Assembly (NCBI RefSeq): GCF_010686755.1
Contig: NZ_JAAGXA010000013.1
Coordinates: forward strand, 1 to 64,000
Source: Nocardioides zeae
GTDB lineage: Bacteria > Actinomycetota > Actinomycetes > Propionibacteriales > Nocardioidaceae
Length of the DNA stretch: 64,000 nt
Direction of reading: 5' to 3'
The translations under genes and the position numbers were made by a program. Numbering within the stretch: the stretch's first letter is position 1; every line of letters begins with the position of its first letter. Under the pieces are notes generated by a model. It saw only the letters and a program-made list of their open reading frames with translations, was not told the DNA's origin and ran no database searches. This document shows, in pieces, positions 44,213-54,066 of this stretch.

Positions 44213-45313
44213 GTGACAACTCAGAAACCGCGCATGGCATGGGTTACCAACATGGCGCCGCCCTACCGTGTGCCCGTATGGAACGCTCTGGCTCAGAGCG
44301 TCGACCTTACGGTCCTCCTGCTCGCCGATGAGCACCAGTTCGAGCGGCTTCAGAGAACACGGAACCGCAGCTCGGAGTGGATCAGACCAACCGCCCCAGG
44401 ATTCGCGGTTGAGAGTCTTCGGACAACGGCCTTCAGCGTTCGGGGCCGCCCAACATACGTCCTGCGGACCTCACCCGCAGAGAAGTACGACTGCGTAGTG
44501 CTGGGAGGCTGGGAACAACCCGCGTACTTTCAGCTCAAAAGGTGGGCACGCCGGTCGGGATCAACGTTGATTGGCTTTTACGAGTCGACATCGAAGACGC
44601 AACGCTTCAGCCGTGGACCCGTCGCCCGCGCCCGTTCCGAGTACTTCGCAGATCTGGACTGTGTCGTCGCCCCGGGCACCGGCCCCGCTCAGGCATTGCT
44701 GCACGCCGGAGTCACTCAAGATCGAATCCGGCAGGGTTTTAATCCGGTCGATGTCGACAAGTTTCGCCGCACAACAACGACATTTCGAGCGCCAAGTGCG
44801 GCGCACAACTTTATCTACGTCGGCCAGTTGATCGAGCGCAAGAATGTCATCAACCTGGTCCAAGCGTTTGGATCGGCGACTTTTCGCGACGACAACCTGA
44901 CCATTGTCGGCAAGGGGCACCTCGAACAGGCACTTCTGGCCGAGGTTGCGCGACTCGGCGTCGCAGATCGCGTGAGACTGATCGGCTCGGTGCCGAACGA
45001 CAGACTGCCGTCAGTGATGTGGGAACACGACACACTCGTTCTGCCGTCAATAGAGGAAGTATGGGGACTCGTCGTGAACGAAGCCTTGGCAGCCGGGCTT
45101 CACGCGGTCGTAAGCACCCGCGCGGGGATCTTGGAAGACATCAGCCACATGGGTGGCGTCATCCCGACCGACGTCACAGTCGAGCAGATAGCGAAGTCGA
45201 TGGCGAAGTCGAAGACGCAGTGGCGCGGCCCAGTGCCCGAACCAGAGATCCTGAGACACACGCCCGAAGCCCTCGCGGACCTCATCGTCGACGCCGTTCG
45301 GAGCACAGCATGA
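44213..45313 (+). CDS. Glycosyltransferase family 4 (GT-B)
   Basis: 366 aa. WVTNMAPPYRVPVWNAL is the donor-independent N-terminal strand region, YVGQLIERKNVINLVQAF and IVGKGHLEQAL belong to the GT4 donor domain, and LPSIEEVWGLVVNEALAAG is the conserved E-x7-E motif. The GTG at 44213 is a choice among weak starts; ATG at 44234 is as good. First of four overlapping genes with lower GC and AT-richer codons. Sugar and linkage unknown. Confidence 0.87.
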   Translation: MTTQKPRMAWVTNMAPPYRVPVWNALAQSVDLTVLLLADEHQFERLQRTRNRSSEWIRPTAPGFAVESLRTTAFSVRGRPTYVLRTSPAEKYDCVVLGGWEQPAYFQLKRWARRSGSTLIGFYESTSKTQRFSRGPVARARSEYFADLDCVVAPGTGPAQALLHAGVTQDRIRQGFNPVDVDKFRRTTTTFRAPSAAHNFIYVGQLIERKNVINLVQAFGSATFRDDNLTIVGKGHLEQALLAEVARLGVADRVRLIGSVPNDRLPSVMWEHDTLVLPSIEEVWGLVVNEALAAGLHAVVSTRAGILEDISHMGGVIPTDVTVEQIAKSMAKSKTQWRGPVPEPEILRHTPEALADLIVDAVRSTA

Positions 45314-46545
45314 GCAAGGTCGGCAAGTGGATAGTAGTGAACCCTGGGAACCACCCGGCGCCGAAGTGGGCAGCATCGGGGCTGTCCGCGGCTAGACGGT
45401 TGCACACGTATTGGACTGCCGCACAATTCAGATCGGTGCCCTCGCCCGCCCAATCGGCGATGGCGAACAGAATGCTGCCGAAGCAACTTGAGAACGACCT
45501 CATACGGAGACGCGGACTGCCCCAAGACTTGGGGGCCGCGGTGGCCCTCGCATGCGGGGCAGCTCCGATCCGACGGGCCCTTGTCCAACGTCGTGACTTT
45601 TCTATAGGGCGCGCCGTCGCCCGCCAGTTACGCACAAATCCCGACGGCGTTTCCGGAGTTCTCATCCCTACCGGAACAGCGTGCGACCTTGACCAGGTCG
45701 TGCGCGAGCACGGACTGATCCTTGCGCATTACACACCCCTCCCAAAAGCCTCCACCGTCCAAACGATTTTGAAAGCCGAGCGGGAAAGCAACGCCAGGTG
45801 GGCCAGACACCTTGGCGTAGGCTTCACCCCGGACGAGAGGACCGACTCCTCGGAAACTGCCGGAGTTCCTGACTGCATCATCGCAAACAGCGCCTTTACA
45901 GCACGCTCTTTCAGCGGCAGCAGTGCTCAGGTAATCAACGTTCCATTGGCGGCTAATTACGCCGAGCGTTTCAACCTGCCGACATCGACCGAGCGTCGTC
46001 GCCCCGGCGAGAAGTTGCGGGTCGCGTTCTCTGGACAGATTAATCAGCGCAAAGGAATCTCTTACCTAACTGAGGCAATATACGGGACTCTCCAGGACAA
46101 GGTCTCGCTGCACCTTTTTGGCAACGATGCGACCGGGTTTGTACCCGAGCTCCGAAGGGCGTACCCGGGCGTGCAGATCGAGCACACCGAGAAGACCGAC
46201 CAGGAAAGCCTTTGGGGCCACCTATCCGCCATGCATGCGTTCGCATTTCCGACGCTGGTCGACGGCTTCGGCAATTCCTTGGCGGAGGCTGCGGCCATTG
46301 GACTTCCGTCGATCGTTACGGACAACTGCGGCGCACGCGACATCGGACTCGTGCCCGAAGCCGCTGTGGTGGTTCCACCCGCGTCAGTCAGCGCAATCGT
46401 GGATGCTATCGAGATCCTCTTGGACGAGGCGACCCGGCAAGACATGGGTGCATCTGCGAGACGCATCGCACGGCAGACACGAACCTGGGAGCAGTATGGC
46501 TCCGAGGTGACTGAACTGCTAAGCGAGTTGGCAGACCGAAGTTGA
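45310..46545 (+). CDS. Glycosyltransferase family 1/4
   Basis: 411 aa GT-B enzyme. The N-terminal half (LIPTGTACDLDQVVREHGLILAHYTPLPKAST) is divergent; the donor domain has VAFSGQINQRKGISYLTEAI, LHLFGN, and FAFPTLVDGFGNSLAEAAAIGLPSIVTDNCGARD, a clear EX7E-type motif. ATGA overlap with the previous gene. Lower GC than the genome; the acceptor is unknown. Confidence 0.86.
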   Translation: MSKVGKWIVVNPGNHPAPKWAASGLSAARRLHTYWTAAQFRSVPSPAQSAMANRMLPKQLENDLIRRRGLPQDLGAAVALACGAAPIRRALVQRRDFSIGRAVARQLRTNPDGVSGVLIPTGTACDLDQVVREHGLILAHYTPLPKASTVQTILKAERESNARWARHLGVGFTPDERTDSSETAGVPDCIIANSAFTARSFSGSSAQVINVPLAANYAERFNLPTSTERRRPGEKLRVAFSGQINQRKGISYLTEAIYGTLQDKVSLHLFGNDATGFVPELRRAYPGVQIEHTEKTDQESLWGHLSAMHAFAFPTLVDGFGNSLAEAAAIGLPSIVTDNCGARDIGLVPEAAVVVPPASVSAIVDAIEILLDEATRQDMGASARRIARQTRTWEQYGSEVTELLSELADRS

Positions 46546-47741
46546 TGAGGCTGTCGCGCTTCCAGCGCACCTTCGCACTCATCACCGGAGGCAAGATCGC
46601 GGGCGCTCTCCTGCAGGCCGCATCTCTGGCGCTCCTTGCCTCCTTCATGGACGTCGCAGAGTTCGGCCGGTTCTTTGTCGTCGTGTCCATCACCTATTTG
46701 GCCATGACACCGTTTGAGTTCGGATTCGGCACCCTGGCGCTGCGAATCAAACGCGAAGACGATCCCGGCGGCACGCTCGCGGCAGTGCTCGCATTGCGGT
46801 GCACCACCACCGCCTTGACCATCGGGCTCACTTTCGTCGGATGCGTTTTGTCGTTCGAGAACATGAGTCCCAGCTTGATCCTGGCTGCGACCATCTGGGC
46901 GACCTCTGAAGCCGTGGGAAATCTGAGCCAAAACCTGTACGTTGGCTTGCTTCGAGAGAACGTGGCTATTGCTTTTCTTCTCGCACGCAGAGCAGTCTTG
47001 GTGGCGGCACTGCTGTTAGGGCAAGCGCAAAGAGTGTCCTCACCCACCGAGCTTATTCTCTTTGCGTGCGGGCTTTCCCTTGTCGCCGGACCCGCTCTCC
47101 TGAGCATCCATGCCTCTCTGCCGATGCAGTCCCCCATCAAGCTCTTGTCGAGTCGACGCCGGTTCTGGCTGACTGGCCTTGGCGATAATCTCCGCCAGCT
47201 CGATACGGTCATTGTCATGCTGCTGGCTGGCCCCGTCGTCACGGGGTACTTCGCAGCCGCGAGCCGTCTGGTCGCACCCTTGGGAATCCTGACCAGTTCA
47301 CTCATGCAGTCCATGATCCCGGAGATGGTCAGACGCGGAAAGGAAGACACTTCACAGTTTCTGCGTTCAGCCTTGAGATACATGACACTAGTAGCCGCTG
47401 TTCTGGCGCTTGCGTCTTCCGCGTCTCCAATACTTATGACCGTCGTCTACGGAAGCGAGTTCGGCCCATCCTGGCCCATTGCCGCGGCGATCATCTTCGG
47501 CGCTGGACTCACGGCGATGAATCAGACCATCCTGGCCTGGGAGGTAGACCAAGGTCTCTCCGGAGCTGTCACCGTCATTATCCTTTTGTCGACGTTTCTC
47601 TACTTGACATGCATCAGCGCAGCAAGTTTCGCGTCCACGACATACGCATTGGCAGTCGGCATACTCGTCAGCGGGATGGCGTATCATCTGGCCCTGCGAT
47701 TCAGATTCGTCAAACACTTTCCGAAGGCGGAGGCGACGTGA
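46545..47741 (+). CDS. Oligosaccharide flippase, Wzx type
   Basis: 398 aa MOP-superfamily exporter with about 12 hydrophobic segments, starting RFQRTFALITGGKIAGALLQAASLALLASFMDVAEFGRFF, the normal Wzx/RfbX entry. It should flip undecaprenyl-linked repeat units across the membrane. The ATG overlaps the previous stop by one base; a TTG three bases earlier is an alternative. Next gene is the polymerase, the classic Wzx/Wzy pairing. Confidence 0.88.
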   Translation: MRLSRFQRTFALITGGKIAGALLQAASLALLASFMDVAEFGRFFVVVSITYLAMTPFEFGFGTLALRIKREDDPGGTLAAVLALRCTTTALTIGLTFVGCVLSFENMSPSLILAATIWATSEAVGNLSQNLYVGLLRENVAIAFLLARRAVLVAALLLGQAQRVSSPTELILFACGLSLVAGPALLSIHASLPMQSPIKLLSSRRRFWLTGLGDNLRQLDTVIVMLLAGPVVTGYFAAASRLVAPLGILTSSLMQSMIPEMVRRGKEDTSQFLRSALRYMTLVAAVLALASSASPILMTVVYGSEFGPSWPIAAAIIFGAGLTAMNQTILAWEVDQGLSGAVTVIILLSTFLYLTCISAASFASTTYALAVGILVSGMAYHLALRFRFVKHFPKAEAT

Positions 47742-49369
47742 TGCGGCGAACGCAGGGCCTACCTGCAGCTTGGGCGGCGTTGTTTCTGGCAGCGTCGGCC
47801 CTCAGCGCTGCGGCACTGTTCGTCGTCGAGACGCTGCCGCGATTGAGCGACGGCGAGGTCGGCGTCTTGACTGCCATCGTGTTCGTCGTGATCTCAGTTC
47901 TTTTTGTGGCATTCACCTCCGCGAAGCCTATTAGGCCGCTGTCACTGTTCACCCTGATTGCCGTGGGCCAAACGGTTCTCTTTGTGGCGCGGCCAGCCTA
48001 TTCTCTTCGCTTCCAAGGTGGGCGGAACCTGTTCACCGGCACGGAGTACGACGGAAGTTTCGTCACCGCCCAACTAACGGCAGGAGTTGCATTTCTTGCT
48101 TTTTCCGTTGCGTACGGGCTGAGTTCTCGCGTGGAGGTGCGTGGGCCCTCTCGAGCTATATTGCCGATTCCGGAGGCGGGGTGGAGGAGGGTGCGCCCGC
48201 TCGTAGTGGTTGTAGCGCTGGTCGGGACTGGACTCTACTCCCTGCACATCGCGTCCATCGGCCTCGGCAACTACTTGGCCGTCTCGACCGCAGGGCGCGA
48301 TCGCGAGCTCCAAGCCGAGGTGGGGACCTCATCTGGTTACTTCTACTCGGGCCTGATGATCGCCACAGGGGCGATCGTCCTGCTCTTCATCCAAGCAGCT
48401 GCGAGCGGCGAAAGGCGCCGGGCCGTGAGGGCCGCCTTCTTCCTTGCAGCGTTAGCGCTCCCCAGCCTGCTTTCCGGAACGCGCTCTCAGTTCCTCCCGA
48501 TCATCTTGGCGCTGGCCATCGTCTGGATCTACCTGACCCCACGGCGTAACACGTGGAGACGGTTTGCGTTGTTCGCGCCAATACTGCTGGTGGTGGGATT
48601 CGTAGCTCCCCGCATTTGGCGAAACTCGACCGATGACAGCGTGGGATGGGTTTCGGCTCTGGGTGCCGCATTCAGCCCGAAAGAGATCTTCGAGACTTCA
48701 CTCGGCTCCCTGGACACAGCAATGGTTGATGCTTTCTCATTGCAAGTGGCGCGACAAAGCAGCGGCGCGTTGGAGCAGACGTACGGATCGTCCTACTTGG
48801 GCCTGCTGGCAGCGCCCATCCCACGGGCCATCTGGCCCTCAAAACCACTGCCGACCGACCAGCTTCTCAACGCGGACGTTTTCCCGGCGACAGCAGAGCG
48901 CGGCATCGGTTTCTCGTTTTCCATGTACAGTGAGCCCTATTTGAACTTCGGCTGGCTCGGTACCATTGGGGTGTTTCTGATCTTTGGCTTTTTCTTGGGC
49001 CGCTTGAGCTCACGGCTCGAAACCAGCCGTACTGTCCCGTGGCTATTTGTCTACGCCTTGACCAGCGGATTCACGTTCGCCTTGGTGCGGGGCACCTTTA
49101 CTTACAACTTCCAACGGCTCCTCATCCCGCTCGTTCCTGCTCTGCTCGCGCTCCTGTTCTCGGTCGGGCTAAAACCAGCCCACGCTAGGGGCCGACCTCC
49201 CCGGCCAACCAGTTCGGGCAACCTAGGTGCATCCCCGTCGCGTGATCGGCGACTTGCAACCTCCCCGTTGATCGAGGCGGCCCCGGAGCATCCACGGGGC
49301 CCCGGTGAGGACCGGCGGACCGGTGATTCAGATGACCTGAGTGTGAAAGGACTGCGAGCCAATGAGTGA
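47741..49369 (+). CDS. O-antigen/exopolysaccharide polymerase, Wzy type
   Basis: 542 aa with about 12 membrane helices and a large outside loop (FSPKEIFETSLGSLDTAMVDAFSL to WPSKPLPTDQLLNADVF), the layout of Wzy-type polymerases. The PIPRAIWPSKP segment is typical of OlpO/EpsG-like members. The C-terminal 60 residues are a hydrophilic Arg/Pro-rich tail whose codon use shifts back to high GC, so the cassette border falls inside or just after this gene. Overlaps the next start by 8 bases. Confidence 0.83.
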   Translation: MRRTQGLPAAWAALFLAASALSAAALFVVETLPRLSDGEVGVLTAIVFVVISVLFVAFTSAKPIRPLSLFTLIAVGQTVLFVARPAYSLRFQGGRNLFTGTEYDGSFVTAQLTAGVAFLAFSVAYGLSSRVEVRGPSRAILPIPEAGWRRVRPLVVVVALVGTGLYSLHIASIGLGNYLAVSTAGRDRELQAEVGTSSGYFYSGLMIATGAIVLLFIQAAASGERRRAVRAAFFLAALALPSLLSGTRSQFLPIILALAIVWIYLTPRRNTWRRFALFAPILLVVGFVAPRIWRNSTDDSVGWVSALGAAFSPKEIFETSLGSLDTAMVDAFSLQVARQSSGALEQTYGSSYLGLLAAPIPRAIWPSKPLPTDQLLNADVFPATAERGIGFSFSMYSEPYLNFGWLGTIGVFLIFGFFLGRLSSRLETSRTVPWLFVYALTSGFTFALVRGTFTYNFQRLLIPLVPALLALLFSVGLKPAHARGRPPRPTSSGNLGASPSRDRRLATSPLIEAAPEHPRGPGEDRRTGDSDDLSVKGLRANE

Positions 49370-50789
49370 TGCATCGTTCTCGCAAGTTGTCGACTCCGGC
49401 TGCTGCGTCGGCTGTGGCGCATGTGAGGTCGCCACCGGCGGCTCGGTGACCGTTCGTCTGGGGCCGACCCGGACCTACCAGGCCGACCCCGACGTATCGC
49501 TCGCCGATAGCGCCACCGCGTCGAGCGTGTGCCCCTTCGCGGACGAGACGGTCGACGAGACCGCCCTCGGCGCCCGCCTCTACCCGGAGCTGCCGGAGGA
49601 CCCGCGCACGGGGCGCTACCTCGCCGGCTACGCCGGCCGGAACCCGGATGCCGCCCTCGTCCCCGACAGCAGTTCCGGTGGCCTCACGTCGTACCTGCTG
49701 CGCAGCCTGCTCGAGCGCGGCGACGTGGACGGGATCATCCACGTCGGCGAGACGGGCGCGGCGGGCGGGAGCGGGGAGCCGATCTTCGCCTACGTGGTCT
49801 CGAACGACGTCGATCAGCTCATGGCCCGTCGCAAGAGCCAGTACTACCCGGTGAGCATGAACGAGGTCCTCCGCGAGGTTCGTGGCGACGGCCGGCACTA
49901 CGCGTTCGTCGGGATCCCCTGCGTGGTCACGGCAGTGCGCCACCTGATGGCGCAGGACCCGGTGCTCCAGGAGCAGCTGCGCTTCGTCGTTGGCATCGTG
50001 TGCGGACACCTCAAGTCGATCGCCTACGCGGAGTCGTTCGCCTGGCAGCTGGGCATCGCGCCCGACGCGCTGGAGAAGGTGGACTTCCGCGTGAAGGACC
50101 CGGAGCGCACGTCGCGCGAGTACGGGTTCGCCGCGGTCGACGCCACCGGGCACCGCGAGGAGCGCAAGACGCTCTCCCTCGTCGGCGGGAGCTGGGGCCA
50201 CGCGGTCTTCCAGCTCGGTGCCTGCGACTTCTGCGACGACATCTTCGCCGAGTCGGCCGACGTCGTGTTCGGCGACGCGTGGCTGTCGAAGTACGAGATC
50301 GACTGGCGCGGCACGAACGTCGTGCTCACTCGCGACCGCTACCTCGACTCGATCCTCACCGAGGCCCGCACGTCGGGGGCGATCGAGCTCGACGACCTGA
50401 CCATGGACAAGGTGGCCGAGACGCAGGGCGGCAACTTCCGCCACCGGCGCGACGGGCTGGCGGTCCGCCTCGCGGACGACCGGGCCGCGGGCCGGTGGAC
50501 ACCGCGCAAGCGTGTGCAGCCCGACACCGAGCACCTCCCCGCCGACCGCGTGGATCTCATCCGTGATCGTCGTGAGATCACGCGCGAGAGCCACGTCGCT
50601 TTCGAGAGCGCCCGGCGCGCCGGAGATCTCGGGGTCTACCTCGACCGCATGCGACCGCTCATCGAGCGCTACCAGTCACGCACCTCCATGCCGTTCCGCA
50701 CGCGCCTCCGCAACAAGCTTCGCCGCGAGACCTACCGAGTCCTGTCCAAGCTCCGCACCGCACGCTCCAACCGAAAGGCCTCGTCCTGA
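49362..50789 (+). CDS. FrhB-like (coenzyme F420 hydrogenase beta-type) Fe-S flavoprotein of polysaccharide loci
   Basis: 475 aa. An N-terminal Fe-S segment SGCCVGCGACE (Cys 14, 15, 18, 21), then the FrhB fold: SSSGGLTSYLLRSLL, SQYYPVSM, FVGIPCVVTAVRHLM, GIVCGHLKS and GACDFCDD with VVFGDAW. In exopolysaccharide loci such proteins accompany pyruvyltransferases and are not hydrogenases; their reaction is unproven, but reduction of F420 or flavin is plausible. High GC resumes here. The C-terminal 110 residues are a helical Arg-rich extension. ATG overlaps the pyruvyltransferase ATG region at the stop by one base. Confidence 0.87.
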   Translation: MSDASFSQVVDSGCCVGCGACEVATGGSVTVRLGPTRTYQADPDVSLADSATASSVCPFADETVDETALGARLYPELPEDPRTGRYLAGYAGRNPDAALVPDSSSGGLTSYLLRSLLERGDVDGIIHVGETGAAGGSGEPIFAYVVSNDVDQLMARRKSQYYPVSMNEVLREVRGDGRHYAFVGIPCVVTAVRHLMAQDPVLQEQLRFVVGIVCGHLKSIAYAESFAWQLGIAPDALEKVDFRVKDPERTSREYGFAAVDATGHREERKTLSLVGGSWGHAVFQLGACDFCDDIFAESADVVFGDAWLSKYEIDWRGTNVVLTRDRYLDSILTEARTSGAIELDDLTMDKVAETQGGNFRHRRDGLAVRLADDRAAGRWTPRKRVQPDTEHLPADRVDLIRDRREITRESHVAFESARRAGDLGVYLDRMRPLIERYQSRTSMPFRTRLRNKLRRETYRVLSKLRTARSNRKASS

Positions 50790-51883
50790 TGGGCAACCCG
50801 CCTGAGCTCTTCATCGTGTCGACCGGCGTCAGCGGCAACCTGGGTGACGCCGTGATCCGGCGACGTGTGCTGCGCTGGTTCGAGACCGGGAGCACCCGTC
50901 ACGTGTACGTCGGGCGCACCACCCCGGGCTGGGTCGAGCAGCTGGAGCTGCCGACCACGGACGTGGTGTACGGCGCAGGTGAACGCCGCGCCTGGCTCAA
51001 GAAGCTGCTGTTCGGACGTGGTCGCCGTGTCCTCGTCTTCGACCCGGGCGAGGTTCCCCTGGGACGGGAGCACCTGAAGTCCGAGCTCGTCTTCCTTCTC
51101 ATCGGCATCGTGCTGCGGCTGCGGGGAGCGTCGGTCGTGCGCCCACCGCGAGCGGTGGCCCATGTCGACCGTCCCACGGCGTGGCTGCACCAGATGGGCT
51201 GCCTGCTCTCGCAGACCGTGATGTGGCGCGATGCCGACTCCCACCGCACGATGCGGTGCGGCGACCTGACGCCCGACACGGCCTTCGGTGAACCGCGGCG
51301 AGCGCAGGCCGACGAGCCGCACCGCGTGGCGATCTCGCTGCGGGGGGCCCGACCACTCCCGCCCGACGCCTGGTTCGATGCGGTGGCCGAGTTCGCGCGC
51401 GCCTCGGGCCTCCTCATCACGCTCTCCACCCAGGTCGACGAGGACCGGGATCGGTCAGCGGAGCTGGCGGCGCGGTTCCGTGCCCTCGGCGCGACCGTCG
51501 ATCACGTGGAGTGGACGGACGCGTCCGATCTCGAGCACGAGCGTCGCCTGCGTGACCTGTACACGGAGTGCAAGGTCGTCATCAGCGACCGGCTCCACGT
51601 GCTCCTCATCGCCGCCAAGTGCGGGGCCATCCCGACGGAGGTCGTGCCCGGCCCGAAGTCGAAGTGCCGCACGCACTTCGCGACGGCGGGCATCCACGAC
51701 ATCTCGCTCGACGTCGCGGGCCTGCCCGCGGAGGAGATCGTCGCCTTCCTCGGGGCCGCAGCCGCGCGCGGGCCGGAGATCACGGCGCTCGTGGACGCTG
51801 CCGAGGCGCGCCTCAACGCCTACGTGGAAGGGTCGCGGCGACGGGCGCTGCGCTCGCCGGCAGCCGCGTCGAGCGTGGCGTAG
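50789..51883 (+). CDS. Polysaccharide pyruvyltransferase family protein
   Basis: 364 aa. SGNLGDAVIRRRVLRWF is the phosphate-binding N terminus and VISDRLHVLLIAAKCGAIP the closing D-R-x-H motif of the WcaK/CsaB family, which adds ketal pyruvate from PEP to a sugar. So the polymer is probably pyruvylated and acidic. Its last 64 bases overlap the 3' end of the convergent glycosyltransferase gene. Confidence 0.9.
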   Translation: MGNPPELFIVSTGVSGNLGDAVIRRRVLRWFETGSTRHVYVGRTTPGWVEQLELPTTDVVYGAGERRAWLKKLLFGRGRRVLVFDPGEVPLGREHLKSELVFLLIGIVLRLRGASVVRPPRAVAHVDRPTAWLHQMGCLLSQTVMWRDADSHRTMRCGDLTPDTAFGEPRRAQADEPHRVAISLRGARPLPPDAWFDAVAEFARASGLLITLSTQVDEDRDRSAELAARFRALGATVDHVEWTDASDLEHERRLRDLYTECKVVISDRLHVLLIAAKCGAIPTEVVPGPKSKCRTHFATAGIHDISLDVAGLPAEEIVAFLGAAAARGPEITALVDAAEARLNAYVEGSRRRALRSPAAASSVA

Positions 51884-52857
51884 CGCCGCACGCGGTAGCG
51901 CCGGTAGAGCGCCGCGTAGGGCGCCGAGCCGAGCTTCACACCGACCGCACGCGCGGCGGCTCCGCGGTGACCCCCGCGGAACGCGCGGACGATGGACCGC
52001 CGGGAGATGAGCGATCGCGCGTAGGCACGCATCGCCCGGACCTCGGAAACGTCCAGCACGCCCTCGCGCCGCACGCTCTCGTGGAACAGGGGCAGGGCGA
52101 CCTGGTTCGTCGCGAACAGCTCCAATGAGGCGTCCGCGACCCGCCCCTCACCCACCTCACGGGCGAGGTCCAGGCAGTCGGGGAGGTCGCGCCACCGGTA
52201 GCCCCTGCTGTTGAGGATCGAACCCGGGCGAATGATGTAGGTGTACACCTCCTGTGCTTCGAAGGCGACGGTGGCGCTCCGGCCCAGCACACCCAGGAGC
52301 CCTCCGAGGTCGGAGTGGGCCCGCGTGGGAGGGAACGGCGCAACTCCGAGCACGCTGCGCCGCACCAGCTTGTTCCACAGGTGTCCCTGGAGGGACCCGA
52401 CGAGGAGGCGCTCCATCGCCTCGACTCCCGTCGCGGTCCCCGCCCGAGCGGCATCGGTGATCTCCCCGAGGTCCTCGCCCGCGACGCCGACCTTGCGCGC
52501 GTTCGCGACCACCAGGTCGGCGTCCGTATGCCGCGCTGCTGCCAGCAGGGTCGACACGATGTCGGGGGACCATCGGTCGTCGGCGTCGGTGAACCAGAGG
52601 TAGTCGCCGCGGGCCTCGCTCACCGCGAGGTTGCGAGCGGCTGCGACGCCCTGTCCGCTCCCCCGGAGAACGCGGAGGTCGAGTGCGGTTCCCTCGGCCC
52701 AGGAACGCAGGACCTCGGAGCTGCCGTCGGTCGATCCGTCGTCCACCACGAGGACCTCGATGGTGCTCGCACCGGTCAGGCCTTCGCACTGCTCACGAAG
52801 GCCGGCCAGGTGCGCCACGGCGTTCTTGACGGGAACGATGACCGACACCTCGGGCAC
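51820..52857 (-). CDS. Glycosyltransferase family 2
   Basis: 345 aa GT-A enzyme. VPEVSVIVPVKNAVAHL starts it, VLVVDDGSTDGSSE has the nucleotide-binding Asp residues, ARGDYLWFTDADDRW the metal-binding DxD, and NKLVRRSVL the acceptor-side motif. GTG at 52857 with AGAAGGGGG before it. The only minus-strand gene in this part of the locus; its end overlaps the pyruvyltransferase gene by 64 bases tail to tail. Confidence 0.92.
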   Translation of the reverse strand: MPEVSVIVPVKNAVAHLAGLREQCEGLTGASTIEVLVVDDGSTDGSSEVLRSWAEGTALDLRVLRGSGQGVAAARNLAVSEARGDYLWFTDADDRWSPDIVSTLLAAARHTDADLVVANARKVGVAGEDLGEITDAARAGTATGVEAMERLLVGSLQGHLWNKLVRRSVLGVAPFPPTRAHSDLGGLLGVLGRSATVAFEAQEVYTYIIRPGSILNSRGYRWRDLPDCLDLAREVGEGRVADASLELFATNQVALPLFHESVRREGVLDVSEVRAMRAYARSLISRRSIVRAFRGGHRGAAARAVGVKLGSAPYAALYRRYRVRRYATLDAAAGERSARRRDPST

Positions 52858-53037
52858 GTGGCCCCCTTCTAGCTGGGTGGGCGTCCCGCGTGGCCGGGAC
52901 GCCGGGAGCGTATCCATCCCCGGGCCCGAGGGACAGGTGAGACGGCCCTCACCACCGGGGTTCTCGGAACACCCGTTCTGGGGCACCCACTTTGTGAGAG
53001 GGTCACGCCAAGTCCGCGTCAGGCACCAGGAGATCGA

Positions 53038-54066
53038 ATGAAGCGCGCCCTCATCACCGGCATCACCGGACAGGACGGCTCCTACCTCGCGGAGCTCCTG
53101 CTCGCCAAGGGGTACGAGGTCCACGGCCTGATCCGCCGGGCATCCACCTTCAACACCTCGCGGATCGACCACCTGTACGTCGACCCCCACGACCCCGAGG
53201 CGAAGCTCTTCCTCCACTACGGCGACCTGAGCGACGGCGCACGCCTCGTGACGCTGATGTCGGAGATCAACCCGGACGAGGTCTACAACCTCGCGGCCCA
53301 GTCGCACGTCCGCGTGTCCTTCGACGAGCCCGAGCACACGGCCGACACCACGGGCACCGGCTCGATCCGGCTCCTCGAGGCGGTCCGGCTCTCCGGCGTG
53401 GACACGAAGTTCTACCAGGCGTCGTCCTCGGAGCTGTACGGGGCGACCCCGCCTCCGCAGGACGAGAACACGCCGTTCTACCCGCGTTCGCCGTACGCCG
53501 CGGCGAAGCTTTACAGCTACTGGATCACCAAGAACTACCGCGAGGCCTACGACATGTTCGCGGTCAACGGGATCCTGTTCAACCACGAGTCGCCCCGTCG
53601 CGGCGAGACCTTCGTGACCCGCAAGATCACGCGCGCGGTCGCCGCCATCGCTGCCGGCAAGCAGGACTACGTCTACATGGGCAACCTCGACTCGGTGCGT
53701 GACTGGGGTTATGCAGCGGAGTACGTCGAGGGCATGTGGCGGATGCTGCAGGTCGACGAGCCCGAGGACTTCGTGCTCGCCACGGGTCTCGGCATCACGG
53801 TGCGTGAGTTCCTGGAGATCAGCTTCGAGCGGGCCGGTCTGGACTGGGAGAAGCACGTCAAGTTCGACGAGCGCTACCTGCGGCCGACGGAGGTCGACGC
53901 CCTCATCGGCGACCCGTCGAAGGCGAAGGAGAAGCTCGGCTGGACGCCCACCGTCGACGGCCGCGAGCTGGCCAAGCTCATGGTGGATGCCGACATCGAG
54001 GCACTCAAGCACGCCGGCAGCAGCTGGATCGACGACGTCAAGCTGGCGTCGTGGGGCACCGCGTGA
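53038..54066 (+). CDS. gmd: GDP-mannose 4,6-dehydratase (copy 2)
   Basis: 342 aa. [30 protein letters not shown] is the textbook Gmd N terminus; [33 protein letters not shown] (catalytic Tyr and Lys) and [21 protein letters not shown] complete it. Converts GDP-mannose to GDP-4-keto-6-deoxymannose. Followed by fcl with a 4-base overlap, so GDP-L-fucose is the product of the pair. AGGAG lies upstream of the ATG. Confidence 0.97.
   Translation: MKRALITGITGQDGSYLAELLLAKGYEVHGLIRRASTFNTSRIDHLYVDPHDPEAKLFLHYGDLSDGARLVTLMSEINPDEVYNLAAQSHVRVSFDEPEHTADTTGTGSIRLLEAVRLSGVDTKFYQASSSELYGATPPPQDENTPFYPRSPYAAAKLYSYWITKNYREAYDMFAVNGILFNHESPRRGETFVTRKITRAVAAIAAGKQDYVYMGNLDSVRDWGYAAEYVEGMWRMLQVDEPEDFVLATGLGITVREFLEISFERAGLDWEKHVKFDERYLRPTEVDALIGDPSKAKEKLGWTPTVDGRELAKLMVDADIEALKHAGSSWIDDVKLASWGTA

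Noticed and set aside
49362..50789. Coenzyme F420-reducing hydrogenase subunit
   Set aside because: No hydrogenase partners; pairing with a pyruvyltransferase in a glycan locus points to the FrhB-like polysaccharide group.
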